NCBI GenBank assembly: GCA_015655485.1
Contig: JAATEZ010000257.1
Coordinates: 1-5,998 of the forward strand
Source of the DNA: Lactobacillales bacterium
GTDB taxonomy: Bacteria > Bacillota > Bacilli > Lactobacillales > Vagococcaceae
Reading direction: 5' to 3'
Length of the DNA: 5,998 nt
Numbering within the stretch: position 1 is the stretch's first letter; every line of letters starts with the position of its first letter. This document shows, in pieces, positions 1 through 5,222 of this stretch. The position numbers were made by a program, and so were the translations under genes. Below the pieces are notes generated by a model, which worked only from the letters and a program-made list of their open reading frames with translations, did not search any database and was not told the origin of the DNA.

Positions 1-411
1 ATTGTTTTTTTCTTCGGTATTGGAACCAGCGGCAGTCTGGCTCAGTTTGGCGCACGCCTTTTTTCAAATTTTGACACTTATTCGGTAGCGATCATAGATC
101 CTTTTCAGCCGGCAGCGATCCAAAATAAAAAAATGAGAAATTCTTTATTGATCGTTTTGTCTGTTTCAGGTGAAACAGAACAAGTTTTGAATCAAACTCG
201 TTTTTTTAAGCAAAATAATGGGCAGGTACTGTCAATCACCAATCGGGCAAAGTCTACCTTGGCTATGCTGTCTGATATCGCACTTCCTTATTATATGCCT
301 GAAGAAAAGAAGGGTTCCTTAAATATGACCACTCAGATTCCTGTAGTTTATCTTTTAGAAGTATTAGCCCATGAAATGAAATCTAGATTGAATCATGAAG
401 CAACTGACTAA
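1..411 (+). CDS. MurR/RpiR-family transcriptional regulator, C-terminal SIS domain (5' end outside window)
   Basis: The frame is open from base 1 and ends in TAA at 409-411, giving 136 residues without a start; the internal ATG at 133 is not the real start. The residues form a sugar-isomerase (SIS) domain: an FGIGTSGSLAQFGARLF segment near residues 5-21 (the glycine/serine phosphosugar-binding loop), then a beta-strand and loop, LLIVLSVSGETEQV, near residues 48-61, then an STLAMLSDIALPY strand typical of the domain end. RpiR-family regulators carry an N-terminal helix-turn-helix, absent here because of truncation, and sense phosphorylated sugars through the SIS domain. The next gene, 174 bases downstream on the same strand, is a PTS permease, so local control of sugar uptake is the likely job. 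No clear terminator separates the two. A stand-alone SIS isomerase cannot be excluded without the N-terminus, but length and context favour the regulator. Confidence 0.85.
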   Translation: MVFFFGIGTSGSLAQFGARLFSNFDTYSVAIIDPFQPAAIQNKKMRNSLLIVLSVSGETEQVLNQTRFFKQNNGQVLSITNRAKSTLAMLSDIALPYYMPEEKKGSLNMTTQIPVVYLLEVLAHEMKSRLNHEATD

Positions 412-454
412 ATGAAGAAACATGTTTTTTTTAGGGTACAATTATCAAAATGGG

Positions 455-538
455 AAAAGCGTTTTTTAAGAGCCGTTTAGACTATTTAAAAGACTTTTTT
501 TTTTGTATAATAATATTTGGACGCGCATCCGTTATACT
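455..538 (+). promoter_or_regulatory. Candidate promoter/operator region of the EIIC gene
   Basis: A perfect TATAAT lies at 506-511 after a ten-T run, and a second -10-like TATACT at 533-538. Neither has a convincing -35 at 16-18 bases. Between them GGACGCGCATCC (519-530) is palindromic except for one pair. A symmetric AAAAGCGTTTT at 455-465 resembles the core of a CcpA cre site but lacks its outer TG/CA bases. A weak promoter needing an activator or relieved by the upstream RpiR regulator is plausible. The exact start site is unknown. Confidence 0.35.
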
Positions 539-572
539 GGTCGTACGATTGATTTTTAAATCTATGGAATCA

Positions 573-579
573 TGAGGTG
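573..579 (+). promoter_or_regulatory. Ribosome binding site that fixes the EIIC start at ATG 586
   Basis: TGAGGTG matches the anti-Shine-Dalgarno target AGGAGGTGA and lies six bases before ATG 586. A GTG at 577-579 in the same frame would extend the protein by three residues, but it sits inside this RBS and has no RBS of its own at a normal distance, so ATG 586 is preferred. Confidence 0.75.
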
Positions 580-585
580 TTTTAT

Positions 586-1911
586 ATGGGAGATTGGATT
601 AATGAAAAACTATTACCGCCTGTGATGAAATTTGTCAACACAAAGGCTATTAGTGCTTTAAGAGATGGTATGCTTTACGTTATGCCGTTTACGATCGTCG
701 GATCTATTTTCTTGATTTTAGCTAATCTGCCAGTTACTTCTTGGGCTAACTGGATGACTGATACGGGTTTATCGGCCTACTGGAACACCGCTTATAATGC
801 TTCTTTCGCGATCATGGCTCTTTTTGCGGTAGCCGGCATTGCTTTTTCTTGGGTCAGAAATGATGGCTTTGAAGCCATGCCAGCAGGATTGTTAGCAATT
901 GTTTGCTTCTTTTTAGTGATGCGTCCCTCAACAGCGATTACTGATGCAAGTGGTAAAACGCTGGTTTCAGTAGAGCAAATGAGCGGGCAAACTGGTTTTA
1001 TTGATCGTAACTGGTTAGGCGGAAAAGGGATGATCGCTGCCATCATAATCGGTTTATTAGTTGGCTGGGTCTATTCTTGGTTCATGAGAAAAGATATCAG
1101 GATCAAGCTTCCAGAACAAGTGCCGGCCAATGTTGCCGGATCATTTACGGCTTTGATCCCCGCGGCTGTCTTGATTTCTGCTTCTTTAGCCCTGTATATT
1201 TTCTTTGACAAAGTGACTCACTCAACTATGACAGAGTGGATCTATAAAACTATTCAAACTCCTTTACAAGGATTGACAGATTCATTTGGCGGAATGCTGG
1301 CCATTTCATTTTTAGTTCCGTTCTTATGGTTCTTTGGGGTCCATGGAGCAACTATTATTGGCGGAATAATGGGTCCGCTGCTGCAGGCGAATGCTTTGGA
1401 AAACCAACAAATACTTGATTCGGGAAAAGCATTGACTATCGCAAATGGCGGCCATATCGTCACACAACAATTGATGGACCAGTTCATGACTGTGACAGGC
1501 TCGGGAATGACACTTGGTCTGGTCGTATTTATGGTATTTTTTGCCAAATCAGCTCAGTTTAAAGAATTAGGCAAATTATCCATTGGACCAGCAGTTTTTA
1601 ACATCAACGAACCGATTCTTTTTGCGACACCAATTGTTATGAATCCAATTATGTTACTGCCATTTTTCTTAGCTCCAATGTTATCAGCTACTTTTACATG
1701 GATCGCATTGAGAATTGGTGTGATCCCGCTATTTCCTGGACAGATGGTTCCTTGGACCACCCCTCCGATCATCTCCGGTTTTCTTGTAGGCGGAGTGAGG
1801 ACGGCTTTGTGGCAAGCTTTGATGTTAGTTATGACATTCTTTATCTATTTGCCATTTGCCCGCAAACAAGATCATTTAAATTTGGCTACTGAGGAAAGTA
1901 TAGAGAAATGA
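586..1911 (+). CDS. PTS sugar transporter EIIC component, lactose/cellobiose (Lac) family
   Basis: This 441-residue integral membrane permease would move a phosphorylated-on-entry sugar, probably a beta-glucoside or N,N'-diacetylchitobiose type disaccharide, across the cytoplasmic membrane. The sequence is a run of hydrophobic helices: about 30-48, 73-90, 100-113, 148-167, 188-207, 236-251, 307-321, 351-375, 377-384 and 397-424. Family landmarks are present: GVHGATIIGG with His253, GGHIVTQQLMDQF near 288-300, and NINEPILFATP with Glu342. The His and the NEP Glu correspond to the substrate-contacting residues known from the ChbC structure. Length fits the family (about 430-450). No EIIA or EIIB gene is in the window, so it must borrow them or they lie elsewhere. 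The RpiR-type gene upstream suggests substrate-linked control. The Lac-family call is firm; the sugar is inferred only. Confidence 0.92.
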   Translation: MGDWINEKLLPPVMKFVNTKAISALRDGMLYVMPFTIVGSIFLILANLPVTSWANWMTDTGLSAYWNTAYNASFAIMALFAVAGIAFSWVRNDGFEAMPAGLLAIVCFFLVMRPSTAITDASGKTLVSVEQMSGQTGFIDRNWLGGKGMIAAIIIGLLVGWVYSWFMRKDIRIKLPEQVPANVAGSFTALIPAAVLISASLALYIFFDKVTHSTMTEWIYKTIQTPLQGLTDSFGGMLAISFLVPFLWFFGVHGATIIGGIMGPLLQANALENQQILDSGKALTIANGGHIVTQQLMDQFMTVTGSGMTLGLVVFMVFFAKSAQFKELGKLSIGPAVFNINEPILFATPIVMNPIMLLPFFLAPMLSATFTWIALRIGVIPLFPGQMVPWTTPPIISGFLVGGVRTALWQALMLVMTFFIYLPFARKQDHLNLATEESIEK

Positions 1912-2029
1912 TTTTCAAACCAGATTTTAAGGATAATTAGGATCTATTTTTCTTAGACTGGTTTTGATCAAAAAAAATCTGCTAAGGATAAAACGGCAGA
2001 AAAAAATAAAGAAAGTATTCATTTATGAG

Positions 2030-2067
2030 CTGTGAGTAGTGGTTTCATCACTATCCACAGTTTTTTT
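2030..2067 (+). terminator. Intrinsic terminator of the EIIC transcription unit
   Basis: The arms at 2030-2041 (CTGTGAGTAGTG) and 2049-2060 (CACTATCCACAG) pair over 12 positions with one mismatch and one G-U, around a 7-base loop. Seven Ts follow at 2061-2067. This is a textbook rho-independent terminator about 120 bases after the EIIC stop. Confidence 0.88.
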
Positions 2068-2071
2068 ATAA

Positions 2072-2100
2072 TTGAAATGCTTTAAGATAAGTGCTATTCT
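2072..2100 (+). promoter_or_regulatory. Sigma-A promoter of the 76-aa small protein gene
   Basis: TTGAAA at 2072-2077, a 17-base spacer, and TATTCT at 2095-2100 preceded by TGC (extended -10). Transcription should start near 2107, leaving a leader of about 50 bases. The leader contains a 7-9 bp hairpin at 2115-2134 (CGAAAGC pairing with GCTTTTG), just ahead of the RBS. Confidence 0.75.
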
Positions 2101-2159
2101 GAAAATAGAATCTGCGAAAGCTTTTAAGCTTTTGAAAAAAAATATGAGGAGATGCTGGT

Positions 2160-2390
2160 ATGGAAGAAACCATTTTTTTTAATAAAGGCAATGCAATCGC
2201 TTCATATATAGATACAAAAGCACTTTATCAAAGTGCTGAAATCGCAGGCTATAAGACAGAAAAATCTAACAAACTTGTGATCGTTAAAGATGAAAAAAGC
2301 GGACAATATATTTTGTTTGATATGGAACATAAAGCAGATCCCGCTTCTGATAAAGATATTGCAGAATTTAAACTAATAGACTATATATAA
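2160..2390 (+). CDS. Small hypothetical protein, 76 aa
   Basis: I do not recognise this protein. It begins with ATG 2160 behind AGGAG at 2147-2151 (8-base spacing) and ends in TAA at 2388-2390. The product is soluble-looking: no signal peptide or membrane helix, many charged residues (Lys, Asp, Glu), and alternating hydrophobic stretches such as KLVIVKDEKSGQYILFDM (about residues 38-55) that look like two beta-strands joined by a turn. It ends with an acidic/hydrophobic tail, EFKLIDYI. It has its own good promoter and a downstream hairpin, so it is a self-contained transcription unit, which argues that it is real despite its size. Nothing in the neighbours suggests a role. Confidence 0.75.
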   Translation: MEETIFFNKGNAIASYIDTKALYQSAEIAGYKTEKSNKLVIVKDEKSGQYILFDMEHKADPASDKDIAEFKLIDYI

Positions 2391-2391
2391 A

Positions 2392-2432
2392 AATGAAAAG
2401 AGTCCATCAGTAGAGAGGGTTCTTTTCATTTT
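2392..2432 (+). terminator. Terminator of the small-protein gene, possibly bidirectional
   Basis: Arms 2392-2405 (AATGAAAAGAGTCC) and 2417-2430 (GGGTTCTTTTCATT) pair over all 14 positions with two wobbles around an 11-base loop, starting two bases after the stop codon. The T tract after the stem is short (TT), so efficiency may rely on the A/T-rich stem base. Confidence 0.65.
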
Positions 2433-2657
2433 GCACACTAAAGGAAGTTTATAATCAAAAGCAGCTAGACATTCTTGGTACTTTGCGAAAAGAAACGAAA
2501 TGGTTAAACTCGGGCTCCCTTTTTAAAAAAACAGTTTTATTTATGAGTTTGTGAAAAAAACTAATCAAAATTTACCTCATAACCGCCGGACAAAAGTAAT
2601 TTATCTATTTATTTCATATAAACATCAGCCTTCTTAGCTTGATCAATGGGGAAAATC

Positions 2658-2680
2658 AGCGGGATTCCACCCGCTTTTTT
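2658..2680 (+). terminator. Terminator-like hairpin inside the minus-strand gene remnant
   Basis: AGCGGG (2658-2663), a 6-base loop, CCCGCT (2670-2675) and a T run to 2680 look like an intrinsic terminator. It is enclosed by an 8-bp inverted repeat, GCTTGATC (2637-2644) and GATCAAGC (2691-2698). No intact gene ends here, and the same bases encode SGWNPA of the remnant on the other strand, so the hairpin may be a by-product of old coding sequence. Confidence 0.35.
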
Positions 2681-2712
2681 GAATGGAATCGATCAAGCCT
2701 TGAGTGATTGAA

Positions 2713-2729
2713 CCGAGAGCGCCTCTCGG
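2713..2729. repeat. Perfect 7-bp GC-rich hairpin, CCGAGAG-CGC-CTCTCGG
   Basis: The arms 2713-2719 and 2723-2729 are perfect complements around a 3-base loop in an otherwise AT-rich gap. On the minus strand the same bases read as the PRGALG codons of the gene remnant, so it may have no function of its own. Confidence 0.5.
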
Positions 2730-2860
2730 CTGATTTCCGATTTCCGGCAATCCCGATATTTTTTTTAATGGATCAAATAGAATCTTTCTCCTTTTTCATT
2801 AAAAAAATCGGCATTATTCTTTCTATCATTTTTACTATTTAAGCCAAAAGGAAAAACTTG

Positions 2861-2891
2861 ATCGACAAGATGGGAAGTTTTTATCGACAAG
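2861..2891 (+). promoter_or_regulatory. 9-bp direct repeat, candidate LytTR-type regulator site upstream of lrgAB
   Basis: ATCGACAAG occurs at 2861-2869 and again at 2883-2891, a period of 22 bases (about two helical turns). LytTR-domain response regulators such as LytR, AgrA and ComE bind paired 9-bp direct repeats with 12-13 base spacers, and LytSR controls lrgAB in several Firmicutes. The sequence agrees only partly with known LytTR half-sites, and the site lies 93 bases before the -10, so this is a hypothesis. Confidence 0.35.
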
Positions 2892-2906
2892 GACTTCTCT
2901 TTTTTT
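2872..2906 (+). terminator. Terminator-like hairpin just upstream of the lrgA promoter
   Basis: GGGAAGTTTT (2872-2881) pairs with AGGACTTCTC (2890-2899) over 10 positions, three of them G-U, around an 8-base loop. T2900-2906 follows. It would stop transcription arriving from the left. The right copy of the direct repeat (2883-2891) forms its loop. Confidence 0.5.
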
Positions 2907-2981
2907 CAGATGAGCAAATTGAAAATCGTACTGAAAAAATAATGAAAATTTCCTTTTTTTGAAGATGAATCGCTTAGAATA

Positions 2982-2990
2982 TGCTATAGT
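2982..2990 (+). promoter_or_regulatory. Extended -10 promoter of lrgAB
   Basis: TGCTATAGT (TG at 2982-2983, hexamer 2985-2990) is an extended -10 about 34 bases before the lrgA start. At the -35 distance (2962-2967) the sequence is AAGATG, which does not resemble TTGACA, so an activator may be required. Confidence 0.6.
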
Positions 2991-3023
2991 AAGAAGAAAA
3001 AGTTGTAAGAAAGAAGGAGAAAA

Positions 3024-3410
3024 ATGGAACTGTACAAACAATTACTCTATATTTTGGGATTTTCATTTGCAGGTGAAGTGATTTCCAATGTTTTTCAGCT
3101 GCCAATGCCCGGCAGTGTGATTGGCATGCTTTTGTTGTTTTGTGCGTTACAGTTTAAATTTATTAAAGTACATCAAGTTGAAAAAGTAGGAGCATTCTTA
3201 TTAGAAAATTTGAGTATTTTATTTTTACCAGCTGGAGTAGGGATCATGGTCTATTTCCCTATCATTCGGAAAAATTGGTGGTTGCTGTTATTGATCACGT
3301 TTATCACTACTGGTGTCAGTATTGGTTTTATCGGAAAATTAGTTCAGTGGGTGAAGCGGAAATATGAAGAGGATGCGATCGATATCAAACAGAAAGGAGA
3401 ACAGAAGTAA
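3024..3410 (+). CDS. lrgA: LrgA: CidA/LrgA-family holin-like membrane protein
   Basis: This 128-residue membrane protein fits the CidA/LrgA family in length and layout. Hydrophobic helices lie at about 5-22, 28-46, 60-79 and 85-108, followed by a lysine-rich cytoplasmic tail. Family signatures are LPMPGSVIGM (26-35) and LFLPAGVGIMVYFP (66-79). In staphylococci LrgA works with LrgB to restrain murein hydrolases and autolysis; in Bacillus the homologous pair (PftAB) imports pyruvate. Which role applies here cannot be read from sequence. AAGGAG at 3014-3019 precedes ATG 3024 with a rather short 4-base gap. The gene is first in an operon with lrgB, and its stop overlaps the lrgB start by one base. 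The lytSR two-component genes that often accompany lrgAB are not in the window. Confidence 0.93.
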   Translation: MELYKQLLYILGFSFAGEVISNVFQLPMPGSVIGMLLLFCALQFKFIKVHQVEKVGAFLLENLSILFLPAGVGIMVYFPIIRKNWWLLLLITFITTGVSIGFIGKLVQWVKRKYEEDAIDIKQKGEQK

Positions 3411-4117
3411 TGTTTCAAGAATTAACAAGTAATCCAATGTTTGGGTTGATCGTTTCGATAGGAATGTATTTGTTAGCATTGGAGATATTTAAACGGTGGC
3501 CATTGCCTATCTTTAATCCTCTTTTATTGGCTACGGTGCTAGTGATCTTTTTGTTGAAAATGGGAAAAATTCCATATAAAGATTATTATGAAGGTGGAAG
3601 CATGTTAAATGTTTTGATCACTCCAGCCACGGTGGCTTTGGGAATCCCGTTATATAATACTTTCCATCTACTTAAACACCATGCAAGATCCATCGTTGTG
3701 GGAATCGTTTTTGGATCGTTTGTAAATATTTTTTTAACAGGAATATTAGGCCTGATTTTTAAACTGGATCATGATATATTGGCTTCTATTCTACCAAAAT
3801 CCGTGACGACTGCGATCGCGATCGGAATCTCTGAGAAAATGTGTGGAGTGGCCACGGTTACTTTAGTTATTGTCATTGCAACAGGAATCATTGGATCGAT
3901 CATTGGACCACCCATTCTTAAACTGCTAAAAGTCGAAGAACCAGTTGCCCGCGGAGTGGCTTTAGGCAGCTCAGCGCATGCGATCGGAACGGCCAAAGCC
4001 ATGGAATATGGTCGTGTGGAAGGTGCAATGTCAGGCTTAGCGATTGGAGTTACAGGAGTCGTTACAGTTTTTTTAGCCCCCATATTGCTTAATTTATTGG
4101 GCCATTGGTTTATGTAA
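3410..4117 (+). CDS. lrgB: LrgB: CidB/LrgB-family membrane protein
   Basis: This 235-residue polytopic membrane protein has the length usual for LrgB. Recognisable family segments are NPLLLATVLVIFLLK (36-50), TPATVALGIPLYN (71-83), PKSVTTAIAIGISE (129-142) and the highly conserved ALGSSAHAIGTAKAMEYG (184-201). About six to eight hydrophobic stretches are visible. It is the obligate partner of LrgA, either in autolysis control or as part of a pyruvate facilitator. ATG 3410 shares its A with the lrgA TAA (TAATG), with AGGAG at 3395-3399 inside the lrgA end, indicating translational coupling. No terminator follows directly: the next hairpin with a T run is at 4824-4858, so the transcript probably runs through the broken alkylation-repair gene. 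Confidence 0.95.
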   Translation: MFQELTSNPMFGLIVSIGMYLLALEIFKRWPLPIFNPLLLATVLVIFLLKMGKIPYKDYYEGGSMLNVLITPATVALGIPLYNTFHLLKHHARSIVVGIVFGSFVNIFLTGILGLIFKLDHDILASILPKSVTTAIAIGISEKMCGVATVTLVIVIATGIIGSIIGPPILKLLKVEEPVARGVALGSSAHAIGTAKAMEYGRVEGAMSGLAIGVTGVVTVFLAPILLNLLGHWFM

Positions 4118-4170
4118 AACGCTAAATATTAAATAACTTGAAAAAACAAACAGGAAGGATAAGGGTCTTT

Positions 4171-4767
4171 ATGGAATTTAAGGCGGTTTTAATGGATTCA
4201 GCTGATCCTCAAAAGGCTGCTGCGATGATCAGGTATATAAAAAATCAGTTTGAATTTCTGGGGATACCGGGACCGCGAAGAAAAAAGCAAGTAAAGAACT
4301 GATCAAAAAAAGTAAAGAATTATCCATGAATGAAAGGTATCGGCTGGGAACAGTTTACTATAAAGAGGATCCTGGAGAATATCAATACATAGCGATCGAT
4401 TTTGTTTTGGCGAATATAAAAATCCTGGTGAGATAGTGTCGATGTCTGGTGGAAGCTTTTTAGCGATGGGGTAAAGTTTTGGTTTGAGCAGTGTAAAGTG
4501 ATTTTTAAGGAATTTTTGGTGTGCCTGATTTTTGATTGCGCCGAGCAGCCATCAATTTGCAGCTGTCATTAAAAGAACAAACTAGAACAGATTTACTTGA
4601 TCAAGTGATTCAAAGCGATCTTTCAACGGAAGAGTTTTTTTATTCAAAAAGCCATTGGCTGGTCATTGCGGGAATATAGCAAGACGGATCCAGGCTGGGT
4701 AAGAAATTATTTGAGCAGTAATGAGATGAGTCAAGCAGCCATAAAGGAAGCCAGCCGATATCTGTGA
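4171..4767 (+). pseudogene. Broken AlkD-like DNA alkylation repair gene
   Basis: The intact protein would be a HEAT-like-repeat DNA glycosylase of the AlkD family, excising alkylated purines. The reading starts at ATG 4171 with MEFKAVLMDSADPQKAAAM and keeps the family's FLGIPGPRR. One A lost from the A run at 4281-4286 shifts the frame (stop TGA 4300); it resumes as ASKELIKKSKEL and PGEYQYIAIDFVLAN to about 4419. Next comes KSW-stop-DSVD, where TGA 4429-4431 replaces the second Trp of the catalytic WWDSVD motif; roughly 20 codons before it seem deleted. Another shift leads to DF-stop-LRRAAINLQL, with TGA 4533-4535 again where Trp is expected. An extra T in the run 4635-4641 shifts into QKAIGWSLREYSKTDP and the natural end EASRYL, TGA 4765-4767. 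At least four frame changes and two nonsense codons make it non-functional. It lies 53 bases after lrgB. Confidence 0.88.
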
Positions 4768-4823
4768 ACCTGTGCAAAATGCGACCTTATGTTTTCTGGC
4801 GGATCGCCGTCATTTTGGCTTCT

Positions 4824-4858
4824 AAAAAAAGGCATGCCAAGAAGGCTTGTCTTTTTTT
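4824..4858. terminator. Bidirectional intrinsic terminator
   Basis: Arms 4824-4838 (seven As then GGCATGCC) and 4844-4858 (GGCTTGTC then seven Ts) pair over 15 positions with one mismatch and one G-U around the loop AAGAA. The A and T runs at the two ends let it end transcripts from either side: the lrgAB/alkD remnant from the left and def from the right. Confidence 0.85.
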
Positions 4859-4892
4859 GTTCAATCATTTCGCTTAGGATGCTAAAATGGTT

Positions 4893-4908
4893 GCTTTGGC
4901 ATCAAAGC
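4893..4908. repeat. Small hairpin GCTTTG-GCAT-CAAAGC
   Basis: A perfect 6-bp inverted repeat with a 4-base loop. It overlaps the left edge of the repeat array by three bases and may be part of it or coincidental. Confidence 0.45.
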
Positions 4909-4951
4909 CTGTAGGAATGAAAAAACAATTTTTATGGGTTTTACTTGCGGG

Positions 4952-4994
4952 CTGACATCAGTTCAGTCCGCTTTTCTGTGTCCAGCTTCATGAA
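4952..4994. repeat. Repeat linker, copy 1
   Basis: Begins CTGACATCAG and then shares an identical 33-base block (4962-4994, from TTCAGTCCGC to CTTCATGAA) with copy 2. Confidence 0.9.
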
Positions 4995-5084
4995 CCAGGC
5001 TTGTCGGCAAATAGAAAAATCCAACGAAAATGAAACAGTCATTTTGCTGGATTTTCTAATTTGCTCAAAGTCTGACACGGTTCA
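4991..5084. repeat. Long stem-loop of repeat unit 1
   Basis: The outer stem is TGAACC (4991-4996) with GGTTCA (5079-5084), then AGGCTT (4997-5002) with AAGTCT (5068-5073). The inner arms 5007-5033 and 5039-5064 pair over about 24 bp with small bulges, around the loop AACAG (5034-5038). Confidence 0.85.
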
Positions 5085-5113
5085 GTCCGCTTTTCTGTGT
5101 CCAGCTTCATGAA
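5072..5113. repeat. Repeat linker, copy 2
   Basis: Begins CTGACACGG and carries the 33-base block identical to copy 1 at 5081-5113. Its first bases also form the right outer arm of hairpin 1, and its last bases the left outer arm of hairpin 2. Confidence 0.9.
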
Positions 5114-5207
5114 GCAGATCTTTTCGAAAATAGTGAAAGAAAAATTCGCGATAAAGAGCACCGCGAAAATTTATCTTTCACTATTGCGCAAGGTCTGACA
5201 TGCCTTA
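5110..5207. repeat. Long stem-loop of repeat unit 2
   Basis: The outer stem is TGAAGC (5110-5115) with GCCTTA (5202-5207), one mismatch and one wobble, then AGATCTT (5116-5122) fully paired with AAGGTCT (5190-5196). The inner arms 5129-5150 (starting AATAGTGAAAGA) and 5162-5185 (ending TCTTTCACTATT) pair over about 22 bp with a small bulge, leaving an 11-base loop. Confidence 0.85.
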
Positions 5208-5221
5208 TTCCGCTTTTCTGT
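5195..5221. repeat. Repeat linker, copy 3 (truncated at the def stop)
   Basis: CTGACATGCCTTATTCCGC continues through TCCGCTTTTCTGT to 5221 and then stops matching, one base before the def stop codon (5223-5225 on the minus strand). Confidence 0.85.
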
Positions 5222-5222
5222 T

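Larger units (their letters stand above)
2561..2795 (-). pseudogene. Decayed 3' end of an unidentified minus-strand gene
   Basis: Reading the minus strand from 2795 downward, one frame is open to 2646. It encodes a normal-looking protein stretch that includes LPEIGNQPRGALGSITQGL and then DSIQKSGWNPADFP. There it hits TGA at 2643-2645. Removing one C from the CCCC run at 2648-2651 moves into a second frame that continues smoothly as DQAKKADVYMK, meets TAA at 2609-2611, and goes on as IDKLLLSGGYEVNFD to TAG at 2561-2563. One frameshift plus one nonsense codon in an otherwise protein-like tail fits a pseudogene. I cannot name the family. Upstream of 2795 the frame is closed and I see no start, so the 5' part is lost or too degraded. 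Chance open frames are the alternative; the composition and the clean join argue against it. Confidence 0.45.
4906..5221. repeat. Tandem array of structured intergenic repeats (linker plus hairpin units)
   Basis: Three copies of a linker that starts CTGACA and contains TCCGCTTTTCTGT occur at 4952-4994, 5072-5113 and 5195-5221 (periods 119 and 123 bases for the shared core). Each is preceded by a stem-loop: weak at 4906-4953, long and strong at 4991-5084 and 5110-5207. The hairpin interiors differ in sequence while pairing is kept, unlike simple duplication. No ORF is present. It occupies most of the space between the terminator at 4858 and the def stop codon. I do not know a named family for it. 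Confidence 0.8.

Noticed and set aside
421..431. Terminator after the RpiR-type gene (AAACATGTTT then T run)
   Set aside because: A loopless 10-bp palindrome of mostly A/T cannot form a stable terminator stem.
577..585. GTG start extending EIIC by three residues
   Set aside because: The GTG lies inside the Shine-Dalgarno sequence that serves ATG 586 and has no suitable RBS of its own.
1915..1967. Inverted repeat TCAAACCAG / CTGGTTTTGA after EIIC
   Set aside because: Loop of 34 bases and no T run after it; the clear terminator is at 2030-2067.
1975..2007. Minus-strand terminator (TCTGC...GCAGA then T run)
   Set aside because: Only a 5-bp stem with a long loop, and no minus-strand gene ends there.
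2414..2554. Plus-strand open frame ending in TGA at 2552-2554 (contains KQLDILGTLRKETKW)
   Set aside because: No start codon with an RBS, it overlaps the small-gene terminator, and no recognisable similarity; it might be another gene fragment but cannot be supported.
2658..2680. T-box riboswitch motif on the minus strand (GGGTGGAATCCCGC)
   Set aside because: It only loosely resembles the T-box core, no specifier stems or downstream gene fit, and the bases are better explained as old codons.
2835..3041. 68-aa minus-strand ORF over the lrgA promoter
   Set aside because: Low-complexity Phe/Lys/Ser product from A/T runs, and it overlaps the lrgA start and promoter.
3769..4083. 104-aa minus-strand ORF inside lrgB
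   Set aside because: Antisense shadow of a well-conserved gene; Pro/Thr/Ile-rich product typical of mirrored membrane-protein codons.
4429..4535. TGA read as tryptophan (alternative genetic code or recoding)
   Set aside because: The same region carries several frameshifts, TGG is used for Trp in all intact genes, and the EIIC and def genes end in TGA.
4952..5221. CRISPR array
   Set aside because: Only three repeats, the last truncated, and the intervening segments are themselves long palindromes of about 85-90 bases rather than unique spacers.
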